In this document: positions 19,477-28,043 of the stretch, in pieces
Numbering within the stretch: the first letter of the stretch is position 1
Layout: every line of letters begins with the position of its first letter
NCBI RefSeq assembly: GCF_009795845.1
Contig: NZ_WTEX01000026.1
Coordinates: 1-33,207, forward strand
Origin: Gilliamella sp. Lep-s35
GTDB taxonomy: Bacteria > Pseudomonadota > Gammaproteobacteria > Enterobacterales > Orbaceae
Direction: 5' to 3'
Length of the DNA stretch: 33,207 nt
Notes under the pieces: model-generated
The model's database searches: none
Told to the model about the DNA's origin: nothing
Seen by the model: the letters and a program-made list of their open reading frames with translations, nothing else
Translations under genes and position numbers: made by a program

Positions 19477-20313
19477 TTATCCCCTTTCAGCAAGCGTCGC
19501 CTGCACAATCCGCAACGCATCAAACGTTTCTTTTACATCATGCACACGAATAATCTGCGCCTCTTTCATTGCCGCTATCACCGCACAAGAGACACTGCCT
19601 AACATTCGCTCTTGCGGTGGGACATTTAGCACTTGCCCTATCATGGATTTTCGTGACATGCCGACTAATAAAGGCAAGTTGAAATGGTGGAATTGTTCAA
19701 GTGTTGCTAATAGTCGGTAATTGTGCGCTAGTGTTTTACCAAATCCAAAACCGGGGTCAAGGATGATTTTTTGGCGGTCAATGCCGGCGTTTATGCAGCG
19801 TTCGATCTGTTTTGCAAAAAAGTCATCAACTTCCTGATAAATATCTTGCTCGTAGTGTGGTGCATTTTGCATGGTTTGTGGGTCGCCTTGCATGTGCATG
19901 AGGCAAACAGGTAAGCCTGTTTGGGCTGCGGCTTCAAGTGCACCGGGTTCTGTTAAGGCTCGAACATCGTTAATTAGGTGAGCCCCTGCTTTAGCTGATT
20001 CAGTCATCACTTGTGGCTTTGAGGTGTCAACCGAAATCCAAACATCAAAATAACGAGCAATTTTTTCAACTAATGGCACAACACGGTTTAGCTCTTCATC
20101 AATCGATACCTCGGCTGCACCGGGGCGTGTTGATTCGCCCCCTACATCAATAAAGGTTGCGCCAGCTTGAATCATGCTGTCAACACGACGCATGGCGTCA
20201 TCAAGGTTGTTATAATTTCCACCATCAGAAAACGAATCAGGCGTCATATTAACAATGCCCATGACTTGCGGAAAAGAAAGATCTATTGTCTGATTTTGAA
20301 AATGTATTTCCAT
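19477..20313 (-). CDS. folP: Dihydropteroate synthase
   Basis: Condenses p-aminobenzoate with hydroxymethyl-dihydropterin diphosphate in folate synthesis; target of sulfonamides. The product is 278 residues (E. coli 282), a cytosolic TIM barrel. Visible signatures are MGIVNMTPDSFSDGGNY, FIDVGGESTRPGA, DPGFGFGKTLAHN, GMSRKSMIGQVL and the C-terminal RVHDVKETFDAL. The ATG is preceded by AAGG nine nt upstream. It follows ftsH as in E. coli, but a strong terminator lies between them. The glmM gene that follows folP in E. coli is replaced here by the inverted-repeat element and ubiA. Confidence 0.97.
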   Translation of the reverse strand: MEIHFQNQTIDLSFPQVMGIVNMTPDSFSDGGNYNNLDDAMRRVDSMIQAGATFIDVGGESTRPGAAEVSIDEELNRVVPLVEKIARYFDVWISVDTSKPQVMTESAKAGAHLINDVRALTEPGALEAAAQTGLPVCLMHMQGDPQTMQNAPHYEQDIYQEVDDFFAKQIERCINAGIDRQKIILDPGFGFGKTLAHNYRLLATLEQFHHFNLPLLVGMSRKSMIGQVLNVPPQERMLGSVSCAVIAAMKEAQIIRVHDVKETFDALRIVQATLAERG

Positions 20314-20376
20314 GATTAACAGCCTTATTAAGGTTATATTATGTGATTGTGTTTATTTATAAGGTATTTTATCGAT

Positions 20377-20398
20377 AAAAAACGCGCCGTAGCGCGTT
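20377..20398 (-). terminator. Rho-independent terminator after ftsH
   Basis: On the minus strand AACGCGC tacg GCGCGTT forms a 7-bp GC-rich stem with a stable tetraloop, followed by TTTTTATCG. It lies 13 nt after the ftsH stop and before folP, so folP should need its own promoter or readthrough. Confidence 0.9.
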
Positions 20399-20410
20399 GA
20401 GTTTGGTTTA

Positions 20411-22288
20411 TTAGCTTCCTGATTGTGGTGGCGTGTCATTCCCTTCATTTGGGATCTGCTTTGCTGCCTTTTCGTCGCTGTCGGTCCAGTCATCTGGTGC
20501 GGTAAGTGGGCGACGAGCAATTAAGTCTGCTACTTGTTTTGAATCAATGGTTTCGTATTTCATAAGCGCATCTTTTATTGCATGTAATACGTCAATATTT
20601 TCCGTTAGGATTTTGCGAGCTCGTTGATAATTACGGTCAATAATGGCTTTGACTTCTTCGTCAATGATGCGAGCTGTTTCGTCAGAGATGTCTTTTGGGC
20701 GTCCATACTGGTTGTCGTCTGTTTCGTAAAACAGCGGTCCTAAACGATCCGAAAAGCCCCACTGTGTAACCATGGCTCTTGCATATTGTGTAGCTACTTT
20801 AATGTCATTTGATGCACCTGTTGAAATCTTGTTTGCACCATAAATAAGTTCTTCAGCAAGTCGTCCACCATAAAGTGTGGCAATGTCGCCTTCGAGCTTT
20901 TCACGACTTTCACTAACACGATCGCCTTCTGGTAAAAAGAACGTCACACCAAGGGCGCGCCCACGTGGAATGATGGTAACTTTGTGGATCGGGTCATGAT
21001 CTGGCATTAAGTGACCAATAATAGCGTGCCCAGCTTCGTGATAAGCCGTTGATATAAGCTGTTCTTGAGTCATGCTTAACGAACGTCGTTCGGTGCCCAT
21101 GTTGATTTTATCTTTGGCTTCTTCAAATTCATCCATGGTGACAAGCCGTTTATTACGGCGAGCGGCAAATAAGGCAGCTTCGTTGACTAAGTTTGCTAGT
21201 TCTGCCCCTGAATAGCCCGGTGTACCTCGTGCTAGGACGGATAAGTTAACATCGGTTCCAAGTGGTACTTTACGAGCATGTACCGCAAGAATTTGTTCAC
21301 GCCCTTTCATGTCAGGCAAGCCAATTTGCACTTGTCGATCAAAGCGTCCTGGTCGTAATAATGCAGGATCTAAGATATCAACGCGGTTTGTTGCTGCGAT
21401 GATGATGATGCCACTGTTAGTTTCAAAGCCATCCATTTCAACAAGCATTTGGTTTAATGTTTGTTCACGTTCGTCGTGCCCACCCATTGAGCCTGCACCA
21501 CGTTTGCGACCAACGGCATCAATTTCGTCAATAAAAATAATGCATGGTGAATGTTTTCGAGCTTGTTCAAATAAATCACGCACACGCGATGCGCCGACAC
21601 CAACAAACATTTCAACAAAGTCAGATCCTGACATGCTGAAAAACGGAACATTAGCTTCGCCAGCAATGGCTTTTGCTAGTAGGGTTTTACCTGTTCCAGG
21701 AGGGCCTACCATCAAGATCCCTTTTGGAATTCGTCCACCAAGTTTTTGGTATTTACCAGGATCTCGTAAAAAATCGACCACTTCAGTTACTTCTTGTTTG
21801 GCTTCTTCACTGCCTGCAACATCGGTAAATTTAGTTTTAACTTGATCAGGGGTTAGCATTTTTGCTTTGCTTTTACCCACTGACATTGGTCCACCTTTGC
21901 CACCACCTTGCATTTGGCGCATTATAAATAGCCAAAAACCAATAAGTAAAATAATAGGAAACCAAGAGATAAGAATGCTAAGAATTAGGCTTGGTCTTTC
22001 GTCAGGACTACCATAAACAGGTACTTTATTACTCAATAGGTCATCCATAAGTTTGTCATCAATATAAGGGATATAGGTAACGTAATTGCCATTATCTTTT
22101 GTTGTGGCAACAATTTCGCGTCCCTTAATATGCACTTCTTGGAGTTTGCCATTCGTGATATCGGAATTAAATTGGGTATAATTGACTTGAGGATTGCTAT
22201 TTGCGATTGAGCTAAATTGATTAAATCCAGCAATCAATACTACAGCGATAATTCCCCAGATCAGTAAATTCTTCACCATGTCGTTCAA
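20411..22288 (-). CDS. ftsH: ATP-dependent zinc metalloprotease FtsH
   Basis: Hexameric membrane AAA+ protease that degrades misfolded membrane proteins and regulators such as LpxC, 625 residues (E. coli 644). Two N-terminal transmembrane segments (about 5-24 and 102-122) flank a periplasmic domain. Walker A is GPPGTGKT (195-202), Walker [10 protein letters not shown] (250-258), the second region of homology [20 protein letters not shown] (299-318), and the zinc site HEAGH (417-421). Start choice: TTG at 22288 lies 8 nt after AGAGG, whereas the ATG at 22279 aligns with the E. coli start but is 17 nt away. TTG therefore fits the ribosome site better. It lies downstream of rlmE as in enteric bacteria. 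Confidence 0.97.
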   Translation of the reverse strand: MNDMVKNLLIWGIIAVVLIAGFNQFSSIANSNPQVNYTQFNSDITNGKLQEVHIKGREIVATTKDNGNYVTYIPYIDDKLMDDLLSNKVPVYGSPDERPSLILSILISWFPIILLIGFWLFIMRQMQGGGKGGPMSVGKSKAKMLTPDQVKTKFTDVAGSEEAKQEVTEVVDFLRDPGKYQKLGGRIPKGILMVGPPGTGKTLLAKAIAGEANVPFFSMSGSDFVEMFVGVGASRVRDLFEQARKHSPCIIFIDEIDAVGRKRGAGSMGGHDEREQTLNQMLVEMDGFETNSGIIIIAATNRVDILDPALLRPGRFDRQVQIGLPDMKGREQILAVHARKVPLGTDVNLSVLARGTPGYSGAELANLVNEAALFAARRNKRLVTMDEFEEAKDKINMGTERRSLSMTQEQLISTAYHEAGHAIIGHLMPDHDPIHKVTIIPRGRALGVTFFLPEGDRVSESREKLEGDIATLYGGRLAEELIYGANKISTGASNDIKVATQYARAMVTQWGFSDRLGPLFYETDDNQYGRPKDISDETARIIDEEVKAIIDRNYQRARKILTENIDVLHAIKDALMKYETIDSKQVADLIARRPLTAPDDWTDSDEKAAKQIPNEGNDTPPQSGS

Positions 22289-22364
22289 AAGAAAAACCTC
22301 TCATAAAAATTAACAGTTACGACTAAATTTAACGAAGTATGGTACTACAAAATTATACAACTGG

Positions 22365-22991
22365 CTACTTCATACCCATTGCAACAATATAAACTTCTCG
22401 AGACCTTGCGCGCGATGCTTCTGGTTTGCGGATTTTGACAGTTTTGAACATGTCTCTTACCTGTTTTAGGTAAGCTTCAAATCCTTCACCTTGAAACACT
22501 TTCACAATAAAATTGCCGTTTGGGGCAAGTACGTCTCGACACATGTCTAACGCAAGTTCAACTAAATACATGGCTCTTGGTATGTCAACGGCAGGCTGTC
22601 CGCTCATGTTCGGTGCCATGTCTGACATAACAACTTGGACTTTTTCTTCACCCACTCGTTCAAGTAAAGCCTTTAAAACGGCTTCATCGCGAAAATCGCC
22701 TTGAAGAAAGTCAACTCCCACAATCGGATCCATTGGTAGTAAGTCACACGCAATAATGCGACCTTTGTTACCAATAAGCGATGCAACATATTGTGACCAA
22801 CCACCAGGTGCTGCACCTAAATCAACAGCGGTTATTCCCGGTTTGAATAGTTTGTCACTTTTTTGAATTTCTTCTAATTTGAACCATGCTCTGGATCGTA
22901 GTCCTTTTTTTTGTGCTTGTTGCACAAAGCGATCTTTAAAATGCTCATTGAGCCAACGTGTCGAGCTTGCTGAGCGTTTTTTGTTACTCAC
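22365..22991 (-). CDS. rlmE: 23S rRNA (uridine-2552-2'-O)-methyltransferase
   Basis: FtsJ/RrmJ methyltransferase that modifies U2552 in the A-loop of 23S rRNA, a late step of 50S assembly. The product is 208 residues (E. coli 209). The catalytic tetrad falls at the same positions as in E. coli: K38, D124, K164 and E199. The SAM-binding motif is [13 protein letters not shown] (56-68). The start codon is GTG, with AAGGA about 10 nt upstream. It is the first gene of rlmE-ftsH, divergent from yhbY, exactly as in E. coli. Confidence 0.97.
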   Translation of the reverse strand: MSNKKRSASSTRWLNEHFKDRFVQQAQKKGLRSRAWFKLEEIQKSDKLFKPGITAVDLGAAPGGWSQYVASLIGNKGRIIACDLLPMDPIVGVDFLQGDFRDEAVLKALLERVGEEKVQVVMSDMAPNMSGQPAVDIPRAMYLVELALDMCRDVLAPNGNFIVKVFQGEGFEAYLKQVRDMFKTVKIRKPEASRARSREVYIVAMGMK

Positions 22992-23026
22992 AGCGAATAA
23001 ATCCTTAATGTAAAGAGGTCACTTCA

Positions 23027-23055
23027 TTGATTACAAATATATATAAGGGTAGAAT
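23027..23055 (+). promoter_or_regulatory. Promoter of yhbY
   Basis: TTGATT (23027-23032), a 17-bp spacer and TAGAAT (23050-23055), giving a leader of about 27 nt. Confidence 0.65.
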
Positions 23056-23088
23056 AGCAAAATTGCAACTTAATGTGATAAAAATTTA

Positions 23089-23385
23089 ATGAATTTATCG
23101 AATAAACAAAAACAGTATTTAAAAAGTGAAGCGCATCATTTAAAGCCTATTGTGATGATTGGGGCTAATGGATTTACCGAAGGCGTACTTGCCGAAATTG
23201 ACCATGCGTTAAATTTTCATGAGTTAATCAAAATTAAGGTTTCTGCTGAAGACCGCGAAACTAAAAAGCTTATTTGCGATGCGATTATTCGTGAAACAAA
23301 AGCATTACCCGTACAATTGGTAGGTTCTAATTTTACGATTTTTAGACCAAGTGAAGATAAAAAAATCACTTTACCTAAATCTTAA
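23089..23385 (+). CDS. yhbY: CRM-domain ribosome assembly factor YhbY
   Basis: Small RNA-binding protein of 98 residues (E. coli 97) that associates with pre-50S ribosomal particles. It starts MNLSNKQKQYLKSEAHHLKP and has the CRM/YhbY signature VMIGANGFTEGVLAEID and ELIKIKVSAEDRETK. No good Shine-Dalgarno sequence precedes the ATG. It stands divergent from rlmE, which also acts on 23S rRNA, and convergent with greA, sharing a terminator hairpin with it. Confidence 0.95.
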   Translation: MNLSNKQKQYLKSEAHHLKPIVMIGANGFTEGVLAEIDHALNFHELIKIKVSAEDRETKKLICDAIIRETKALPVQLVGSNFTIFRPSEDKKITLPKS

Positions 23386-23393
23386 ATAAAAAT

Positions 23394-23414
23394 AACAGGG
23401 CCATTTGCCCTGTT
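23394..23414. terminator. Bidirectional terminator between yhbY and greA
   Basis: A perfect 8-bp stem AACAGGGC / GCCCTGTT with a 5-nt loop. On the minus strand it is followed by ATTTTTATTT (a good U tract for greA). On the plus strand it is followed by GCTTTATCT (weaker, for yhbY). Confidence 0.85.
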
Positions 23415-23445
23415 GCTTTATCTATTGTTGTTAAAGTTGTTTTTA

Positions 23446-23922
23446 CTAGATATATTCAACTTTAATAATGTCAAATTCGACATCACCACCAGGTGTTTTG
23501 ATTTGTGCTGTGTCGCCATCTTCTTTGCCGATTAACCCGCGGGCAATAGGTGAGTTGACCGAAATCAGGTTTTGTCTATAGTCTGCTTCGTCATCACCAA
23601 CGATGCGATAAGTTGTTTCTTCGTCGGTTTCGACATTAACGACAGTTACAGTAGCGCCAAAAATAATACGTCCAGTGTTTTTTACTTTGGTTATATCTAT
23701 AATTTGTGCTTGTGATAATTTGCCTTCAATTTCTTGAATTCGGCCTTCACAAAAACCTTGTTGCTCTCTGGCTGCGTGGTATTCAGCGTTTTCTTTTAAA
23801 TCGCCGTGCGCTCTTGCTTCTGCAATGGCTGCTGTGATTTGTGGCCTTTTGACATTTTTTAGCTCTTCTAGTTCAGCACGTAATAGCTCAGCTCCCTTTA
23901 CTGTCATTGGGATTTGTTTCAT
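23446..23922 (-). CDS. greA: Transcription elongation factor GreA
   Basis: Rescues backtracked RNA polymerase by stimulating transcript cleavage through the secondary channel, 158 residues as in E. coli. The N-terminal coiled coil (residues about 1-75) carries the acidic tip D41 and E44 in [11 protein letters not shown]. The C-terminal FKBP-like domain includes [15 protein letters not shown]. It is monocistronic here, between a bidirectional terminator and a leader that contains a possible attenuator hairpin (23953-23996). Confidence 0.97.
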   Translation of the reverse strand: MKQIPMTVKGAELLRAELEELKNVKRPQITAAIAEARAHGDLKENAEYHAAREQQGFCEGRIQEIEGKLSQAQIIDITKVKNTGRIIFGATVTVVNVETDEETTYRIVGDDEADYRQNLISVNSPIARGLIGKEDGDTAQIKTPGGDVEFDIIKVEYI

Positions 23923-23952
23923 CTAGGTATCTCCCGTTTTTACTTATTTAGT

Positions 23953-23996
23953 AAATAAAAATAACTATCCCTTAGCTTAATTAAAATAAAAAGGGA
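23953..23996 (-). promoter_or_regulatory. Possible attenuator in the greA leader
   Basis: On the minus strand TCCCTT (23991-23996 in plus coordinates as AAGGGA) pairs with AAGGGA over a 17-nt AT-rich loop, followed by TAGTTATTTTTATTT. This terminator-like layout, about 30-70 nt before the greA start, recalls the E. coli greA leader that yields the short GraL RNAs. The stem is only 6 bp, so this is tentative. Confidence 0.35.
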
Positions 23997-24131
23997 AAGT
24001 GAATTGTCCTGTTGGTTATTTAACAACATTATTATAGTCAATCTTTATATATTAACTGTAAAGCTTGCTGAATAACAAATCATTTATGTTGAAAATGGGA
24101 TGATATTTTGATTAAGATCGGTTATCGTAAT

Positions 24132-24162
24132 GTAATTATTAGCTGTTTATTATAATAATTAC
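24132..24162 (+). promoter_or_regulatory. Inverted repeat overlapping the -10 of yicH
   Basis: GTAATTATTA (24132-24141) and TAATAATTAC (24153-24162) are perfect inverted repeats 11 bp apart. A perfect TATAAT (24151-24156) lies inside. It could be an operator or a leader hairpin. No good -35 was recognised. Confidence 0.35.
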
Positions 24163-24170
24163 ATTTATTT

Positions 24171-25802
24171 ATGCGACGATTACGATTTTATATAATCATT
24201 TTATTATCCATTATTTGGTTTTTTGTTTTATTGTCCTATTTTGTCATACAAACCTCGTTTGGAGCCAAGATAGTTAGTCAGCAATTATCCAAATATAGCT
24301 GTTATACAATTTCAATCGGTAGTGTCCATCACTCTTTTTCAAATTTCTATGAATTGGTTTTTGATAACGTTGTTGTAAAAAACGATAGACAAGAGATTGT
24401 TAATGTACCAACACTTGTTGTAGGGTTAGATAAAACTCATTTATGGCAATTAACCCATTTTAATTATGTTATTGTCATTAATGGTTCCATTAATCATGCC
24501 GATAATGATGGTCAATTTAACCATTATAACTTTTCAACAAATACCCTGAAATTAGTTAATTCAACCGTTAATATTTTAGTTAATAATGGGCAAGATCAAC
24601 TTTCATTTACACAGTTAAATGGTGGCATTAAGCCATTTTCGTTATCAGCGGTTTCGTTATCGGGGGAAGATAAATACCAATTTGATTTTACTTCGCAAGC
24701 AGTATTGGTCAATCAAATTCCTATCAAATCAATGCTTATTCAAGGATTCCATCGTGATGGTGTTACGACAGTGACTAACTTAGGTGGCAATATTGATAAT
24801 GGCTTTTTTGTTAGTAAATTAAAAATACTTGCTGATAATCATTTAAATATTGATCATCTACAGCTACATAATATTAATTTACAATCAACCGATAAGGATT
24901 TTTGGCATAGATATTCTCATATTGTGCCGAATTTGACGATCAAGCGATTATCGATATTTGAAAGTAGTATACAGTTACCTAGTCTTTTAATTGAAAAGGG
25001 TAATATAGCAGCAACTAATCTGAGTTATGATGATAAGTGGCATTTTGATCAAAGTACGTTTGTTTTTAATGCTGATCATGTTGTGTGGCATGATGAGGAG
25101 TTTGCGTCGGTATTAGTTCAATTATCATCTAATGACCAAGAAGTAGTAATCAAAAAAGCACTAGCAAAATGGAATAAAGGTAGTATGAATTTTGCAGGAA
25201 AATGGAAAGATAACTCCTTACATTTAGATCAATTAACATTATCAGATATTAATTATCAGCTTCCTGAAAAACTAGAACTGTCGGCATTACCGAGTATTTT
25301 TAAAAGTATCAAAGTAGATAAGCTTACTGCTTTACAAAGTTTGATAATTAGAAAATATAGTGATTTTCCTTTTGCATTATATAACTTTCAGGTTTCTGGT
25401 ACGGATGTCGTTTTAGCGAAAGATCACAAATTAGGCTTTTTTGCAGGAACAACTTTTTTTAAATCAGAAAAAGGCTCATTTAATCGAATTGATGCTAGTT
25501 ATCTTGATTTGATTTTAAAATTTGATGCTGAAAATCATGCATCGTTAATCTTTAGTACTTTAGTTAGTGGTGGTATGATTGAGTCAAATGCACACGTTGA
25601 TTTATCGCAAAATGAATCATTATCTTTGCAATTTAATGCTTATGGTGTAACCAGTTCATTGCTAGAAAACTGGAAATTGGTGAAACAGCCACCAAAAGCC
25701 ATGAATTATTCGGTGAATTTGCAAGGAAAATTATTGCCGTTTAGTTTTTCAGGTGTATTTTCTACCGATGGCAATAATTATATTATTAAGCATGAACATT
25801 GA
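24171..25802 (+). CDS. yicH: AsmA-family inner-membrane protein, YicH-like
   Basis: A 543-residue protein with one N-terminal transmembrane segment (about residues 6-27) and a long periplasmic beta-rich region. Matching landmarks to recalled E. coli YicH (569) are FDNVVVKNDRQ, LNGGIKPFS, QGFHRDGVTTVTNLGGNID, LHNINLQSTDKDF and DHKLGFFAGTTFFKSEKGSFNRIDAS, in the same order. AsmA-like proteins are thought to bridge lipid transport or assembly across the envelope. The exact role of YicH is not known. The gene stands alone, read toward hslR, with no Shine-Dalgarno sequence before the ATG. Its divergence from E. coli makes the symbol a family-level call. Confidence 0.7.
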   Translation: MRRLRFYIIILLSIIWFFVLLSYFVIQTSFGAKIVSQQLSKYSCYTISIGSVHHSFSNFYELVFDNVVVKNDRQEIVNVPTLVVGLDKTHLWQLTHFNYVIVINGSINHADNDGQFNHYNFSTNTLKLVNSTVNILVNNGQDQLSFTQLNGGIKPFSLSAVSLSGEDKYQFDFTSQAVLVNQIPIKSMLIQGFHRDGVTTVTNLGGNIDNGFFVSKLKILADNHLNIDHLQLHNINLQSTDKDFWHRYSHIVPNLTIKRLSIFESSIQLPSLLIEKGNIAATNLSYDDKWHFDQSTFVFNADHVVWHDEEFASVLVQLSSNDQEVVIKKALAKWNKGSMNFAGKWKDNSLHLDQLTLSDINYQLPEKLELSALPSIFKSIKVDKLTALQSLIIRKYSDFPFALYNFQVSGTDVVLAKDHKLGFFAGTTFFKSEKGSFNRIDASYLDLILKFDAENHASLIFSTLVSGGMIESNAHVDLSQNESLSLQFNAYGVTSSLLENWKLVKQPPKAMNYSVNLQGKLLPFSFSGVFSTDGNNYIIKHEH

Positions 25803-25901
25803 TTTTTACAAAAGCATTCTTATATAACTGGTTAAGATGTTTAAGGTATTATGTGTCTTTGAATGTAAAAGACTTGATAATAAGTGCTATGTGAGGATGT
25901 A

Positions 25902-26300
25902 ATGGTTTTTGTTCGATTAGATAAATGGCTTTGGGCCGCAAGGTTTTATAAGTCACGAGCATTAGCCCGTGAAATGATTGATGGCGGTAAAGTGCATTAT
26001 AATGGTCAACGTACTAAACCAAGTAAAATTGTTGAAGTTGGTGCAACTATAACGCTTCGTCAAGGTTCCGATCAAAAAACTATTCAAATTTTAGCTATTA
26101 GTGAACAACGAAGAACGGCCACTGAAGCTCAACAACTTTATCAAGAAACTTCTGACAGCATTGCTAAACGTGAAGCAATAGCACAAGCACGTAAACTTAA
26201 TGCATTGACAATGCCTCATCCAGATAGAAAGCCAGATAAAAAGGAGCGGCGTGATTTGATTAAATTTAAATATGATAGGCAACAAGGTGACAATAGTTAA
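25902..26300 (+). CDS. hslR: Ribosome-associated heat shock protein Hsp15
   Basis: S4-domain RNA-binding protein that binds free 50S subunits still carrying peptidyl-tRNA, 132 residues (E. coli 133). The S4 fold covers about residues 3-65 ([20 protein letters not shown] ... [10 protein letters not shown]). The C-terminal [21 protein letters not shown] tail is nearly identical to E. coli. The ATG at 25902 follows GAGGA. An in-frame GTG at 25884 would add six residues but has no ribosome binding site. hslO starts 1 nt after the stop, as in the enteric hslR-hslO pair. Confidence 0.94.
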   Translation: MVFVRLDKWLWAARFYKSRALAREMIDGGKVHYNGQRTKPSKIVEVGATITLRQGSDQKTIQILAISEQRRTATEAQQLYQETSDSIAKREAIAQARKLNALTMPHPDRKPDKKERRDLIKFKYDRQQGDNS

Positions 26301-26301
26301 T

Positions 26302-27165
26302 ATGGATACTTTAAATCGATTTTTATTTGATAACCACTCAATTCGTGGTGAAATTACCCGTCTTGAACAAACATACCAAGCGGTGTTAGATAATCATACT
26401 TACCCTGTTGCAGTACAAAATTTACTTGGTGAATTATTGGTTGTAACCAGTTTATTAACAGCAACACTAAAATTTGAGGGTGATATTGCGGTTCAGTTGC
26501 AAGGTGATGGTGCTTTGTCGTTAGCGGTTGTTAATGGTAATGATCAGCAACAGTTGCGTGGCGTTGCTCGGGTTAATGGTGAAATTGCTGACGACGCAAC
26601 ACTTAAAGATATGGTGGGTAATGGTTATATTGTTATTACTATTACACCTAAAAATGGTGAGCGTTATCAAGGTATTGTTGGGTTAGAAAAAGATACACTT
26701 ATTGGTTGCATCGAAAACTATTTTATGCAATCAGAGCAGCTTCCTACTCGTTTATTTGTGAAAACAGGTGTACATAATAATAAGCCAATGGCAGCAGGTA
26801 TTTTATTACAAATTTTGCCAGCTAATGATGATACTGCTGAATCATTTGAGCACCTAAGCGCATTAACCGAAACAATTACGGCTGATGAGTTATTACAGCT
26901 CTCTACTGACGAGATTTTGTATCGTTTATATAATCAAGAACAAGTGCGTCTTTTTGAAACACATGATATTACTTTTAAGTGCGGTTGTTCACGCCAACGT
27001 TGTGAAGATAGTTTAATGACGTTACCCGCTAACGAAATTGATGAGATCTTAAGTGAAGATGGTGGTAATATTGATATTCATTGTGATTATTGTGGAAAGC
27101 ATTATTTGTTTGATTCTATCGATATTGCTGAAATAAGAAATAGGCACAAGGTCAATTACCATTAA
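26302..27165 (+). CDS. hslO: Redox-regulated holdase Hsp33
   Basis: Chaperone activated by oxidative unfolding, 287 residues (E. coli 292). The zinc centre is complete: CGCSRQRC and CDYCGKH give the C-x-C and C-x-x-C pairs that bind zinc when reduced and form disulfides on oxidation. Core segments [18 protein letters not shown] and [12 protein letters not shown] match E. coli. The ATG at 26302 gives [13 protein letters not shown], aligned with the E. coli start, with AAGGTGA upstream. A longer in-frame start at 26272 would overlap hslR and lacks a ribosome site. Confidence 0.96.
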   Translation: MDTLNRFLFDNHSIRGEITRLEQTYQAVLDNHTYPVAVQNLLGELLVVTSLLTATLKFEGDIAVQLQGDGALSLAVVNGNDQQQLRGVARVNGEIADDATLKDMVGNGYIVITITPKNGERYQGIVGLEKDTLIGCIENYFMQSEQLPTRLFVKTGVHNNKPMAAGILLQILPANDDTAESFEHLSALTETITADELLQLSTDEILYRLYNQEQVRLFETHDITFKCGCSRQRCEDSLMTLPANEIDEILSEDGGNIDIHCDYCGKHYLFDSIDIAEIRNRHKVNYH

Positions 27166-27210
27166 CCTTTAATTTTTCAATAAAAAGATACTAAACATTA
27201 TATTTATAAT

Positions 27211-27236
27211 TGTAGAAATTCCTCATGTTGTTTACA
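27211..27236 (+). repeat. Left terminal inverted repeat of the IS481-like remnant
   Basis: Begins TGTAGAAATT and ends TGTTTACA. It matches the reverse complement of 28003-28028 at 19 of 26 positions. The TGT end is typical of IS481/IS3-group elements. Confidence 0.65.
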
Positions 27237-27254
27237 GTAATTTGAAAAATTACT

Positions 27255-28007
27255 GTTATAAGTATCCATAAGAAACAAAATTAACGCCTTATCACAGTCA
27301 AGCGATAGGGCGCTGATATCATAAAGAAAAATAACCATTACTAATTTGGCTAAACGCTTTATGGTCTGTAGCCAAACCTCTTATCACGTGCTAAATAAAG
27401 CTCAATTAAAGTTTTTATCCCTTTTTTTACCCCTTAAAGTAGTAAAAATGAACGTTATAAAACCATTAATTATGGTGTTAACAATCTGATTAAAATATAA
27501 AAATCAATTGAAGATAAATTAAAAAAGCAAGCTAAAGGCGATAACAAAACCTATCTGAGCGAAATACGACAGGTTAATAGCAAAGGTTTAACGTTACTTA
27601 AAAATCAAACGAAACAGCAAACTAGAGAATATTCACTTTCTGTTATCTATTTTATTTTTAGGTTTTTTATACATAAATGTAGTACGCTCCTGAAACTTTT
27701 TGAAAAAATAATCCTGTCTTTATTTATTTAAATAAATTATTAGGTTAGATAAAATGAGTAATAACTAGCATATCAACCAAAAATCGATAAAAATTACTAG
27801 CCGACAAACCAATAGAAAAACCAAAAGCGTAATATGAACTTTGAGTTGAGGCGTGAGATGATCAGCAAATATTTAGCGACTTAAAAGCGTGAAAACAAAA
27901 GTTTAAACGCTTTATTTATTTTTATAATACCGTTAAACGATTATAAAGCGATTTCAGGGAAAACGCCTTATAAGTTTTTAGCGAATTATTTTAATCATCA
28001 AGTGTAA
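27255..28007 (+). pseudogene. IS481-type transposase remnant, multiple frameshifts and stops
   Basis: Readable pieces in transposase order: SIHKKQN (about 27261); the helix-turn-helix region TNLAKRFMVCSQTSYHVLNK (about 27338-27397); NERYKTINYGVNNLIKI then a TAA stop at 27498, then KSIEDKLKKQAKGDNKTY and LTLLKNQTKQQTREY (about 27447-27640), where the family has KLKKQAKRYNKxYPGE...KRLPLLK...REY; finally DDQQIFSDLKA, FKRFIYFYNTVKR and KAISGKTPYKFLANYF to a stop at 28007, the usual YNxxxPHxxxxxxTPxE(F)L tail. The catalytic acidic residues are lost to frameshifts and deletion. The start of the frame is approximate. It cannot be functional. Confidence 0.75.
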
Positions 28008-28028
28008 ACAGCTTGGCGTTTTCCTACA
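28003..28028 (-). repeat. Right terminal inverted repeat of the IS481-like remnant
   Basis: Reads TGTAGGAAAACGCC...GTTTACA on the minus strand. It overlaps the last bases of the transposase remnant and ends 15 nt before the trmO stop. Confidence 0.65.
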
Positions 28029-28043
28029 CTCTAATTAAAAATT

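Larger units (their letters stand above)
27211..28028 (+). mobile_element. Degraded IS481-family insertion sequence
   Basis: The 878-nt gap between hslO and trmO is filled by a dead transposon of about 818 bp. Terminal inverted repeats of 26 bp lie at 27211-27236 and 28003-28028. They match at 19 of 26 positions and both begin TGTAG and end GTTTACA when read inward. Between them, fragments of one transposase can be read on the plus strand in shifting frames (see the pseudogene entry). The element is shorter than typical family members (about 1 kb), which implies internal deletion. No clear target duplication remains at the flanks. Confidence 0.75.

Noticed and set aside
21309-21845. 178-codon open frame on the plus strand antisense to ftsH
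   Set aside because: It lies entirely across the conserved AAA+ domain of ftsH, has no ribosome site or family motif, and its composition follows the opposite-strand codons.
27281-27313. Hairpin CGCCTTATC / GATAGGGCG after hslO as its terminator
   Set aside because: It falls inside the IS481-type remnant, includes a wobble pair and an adjacent mismatch, and has no T tract after it.
27501-27734. About 78-codon open stretch in the hslO-trmO gap as a small gene
   Set aside because: It has no start codon or ribosome site, and its sequence continues the upstream frame of the dead IS481-type transposase across a stop.
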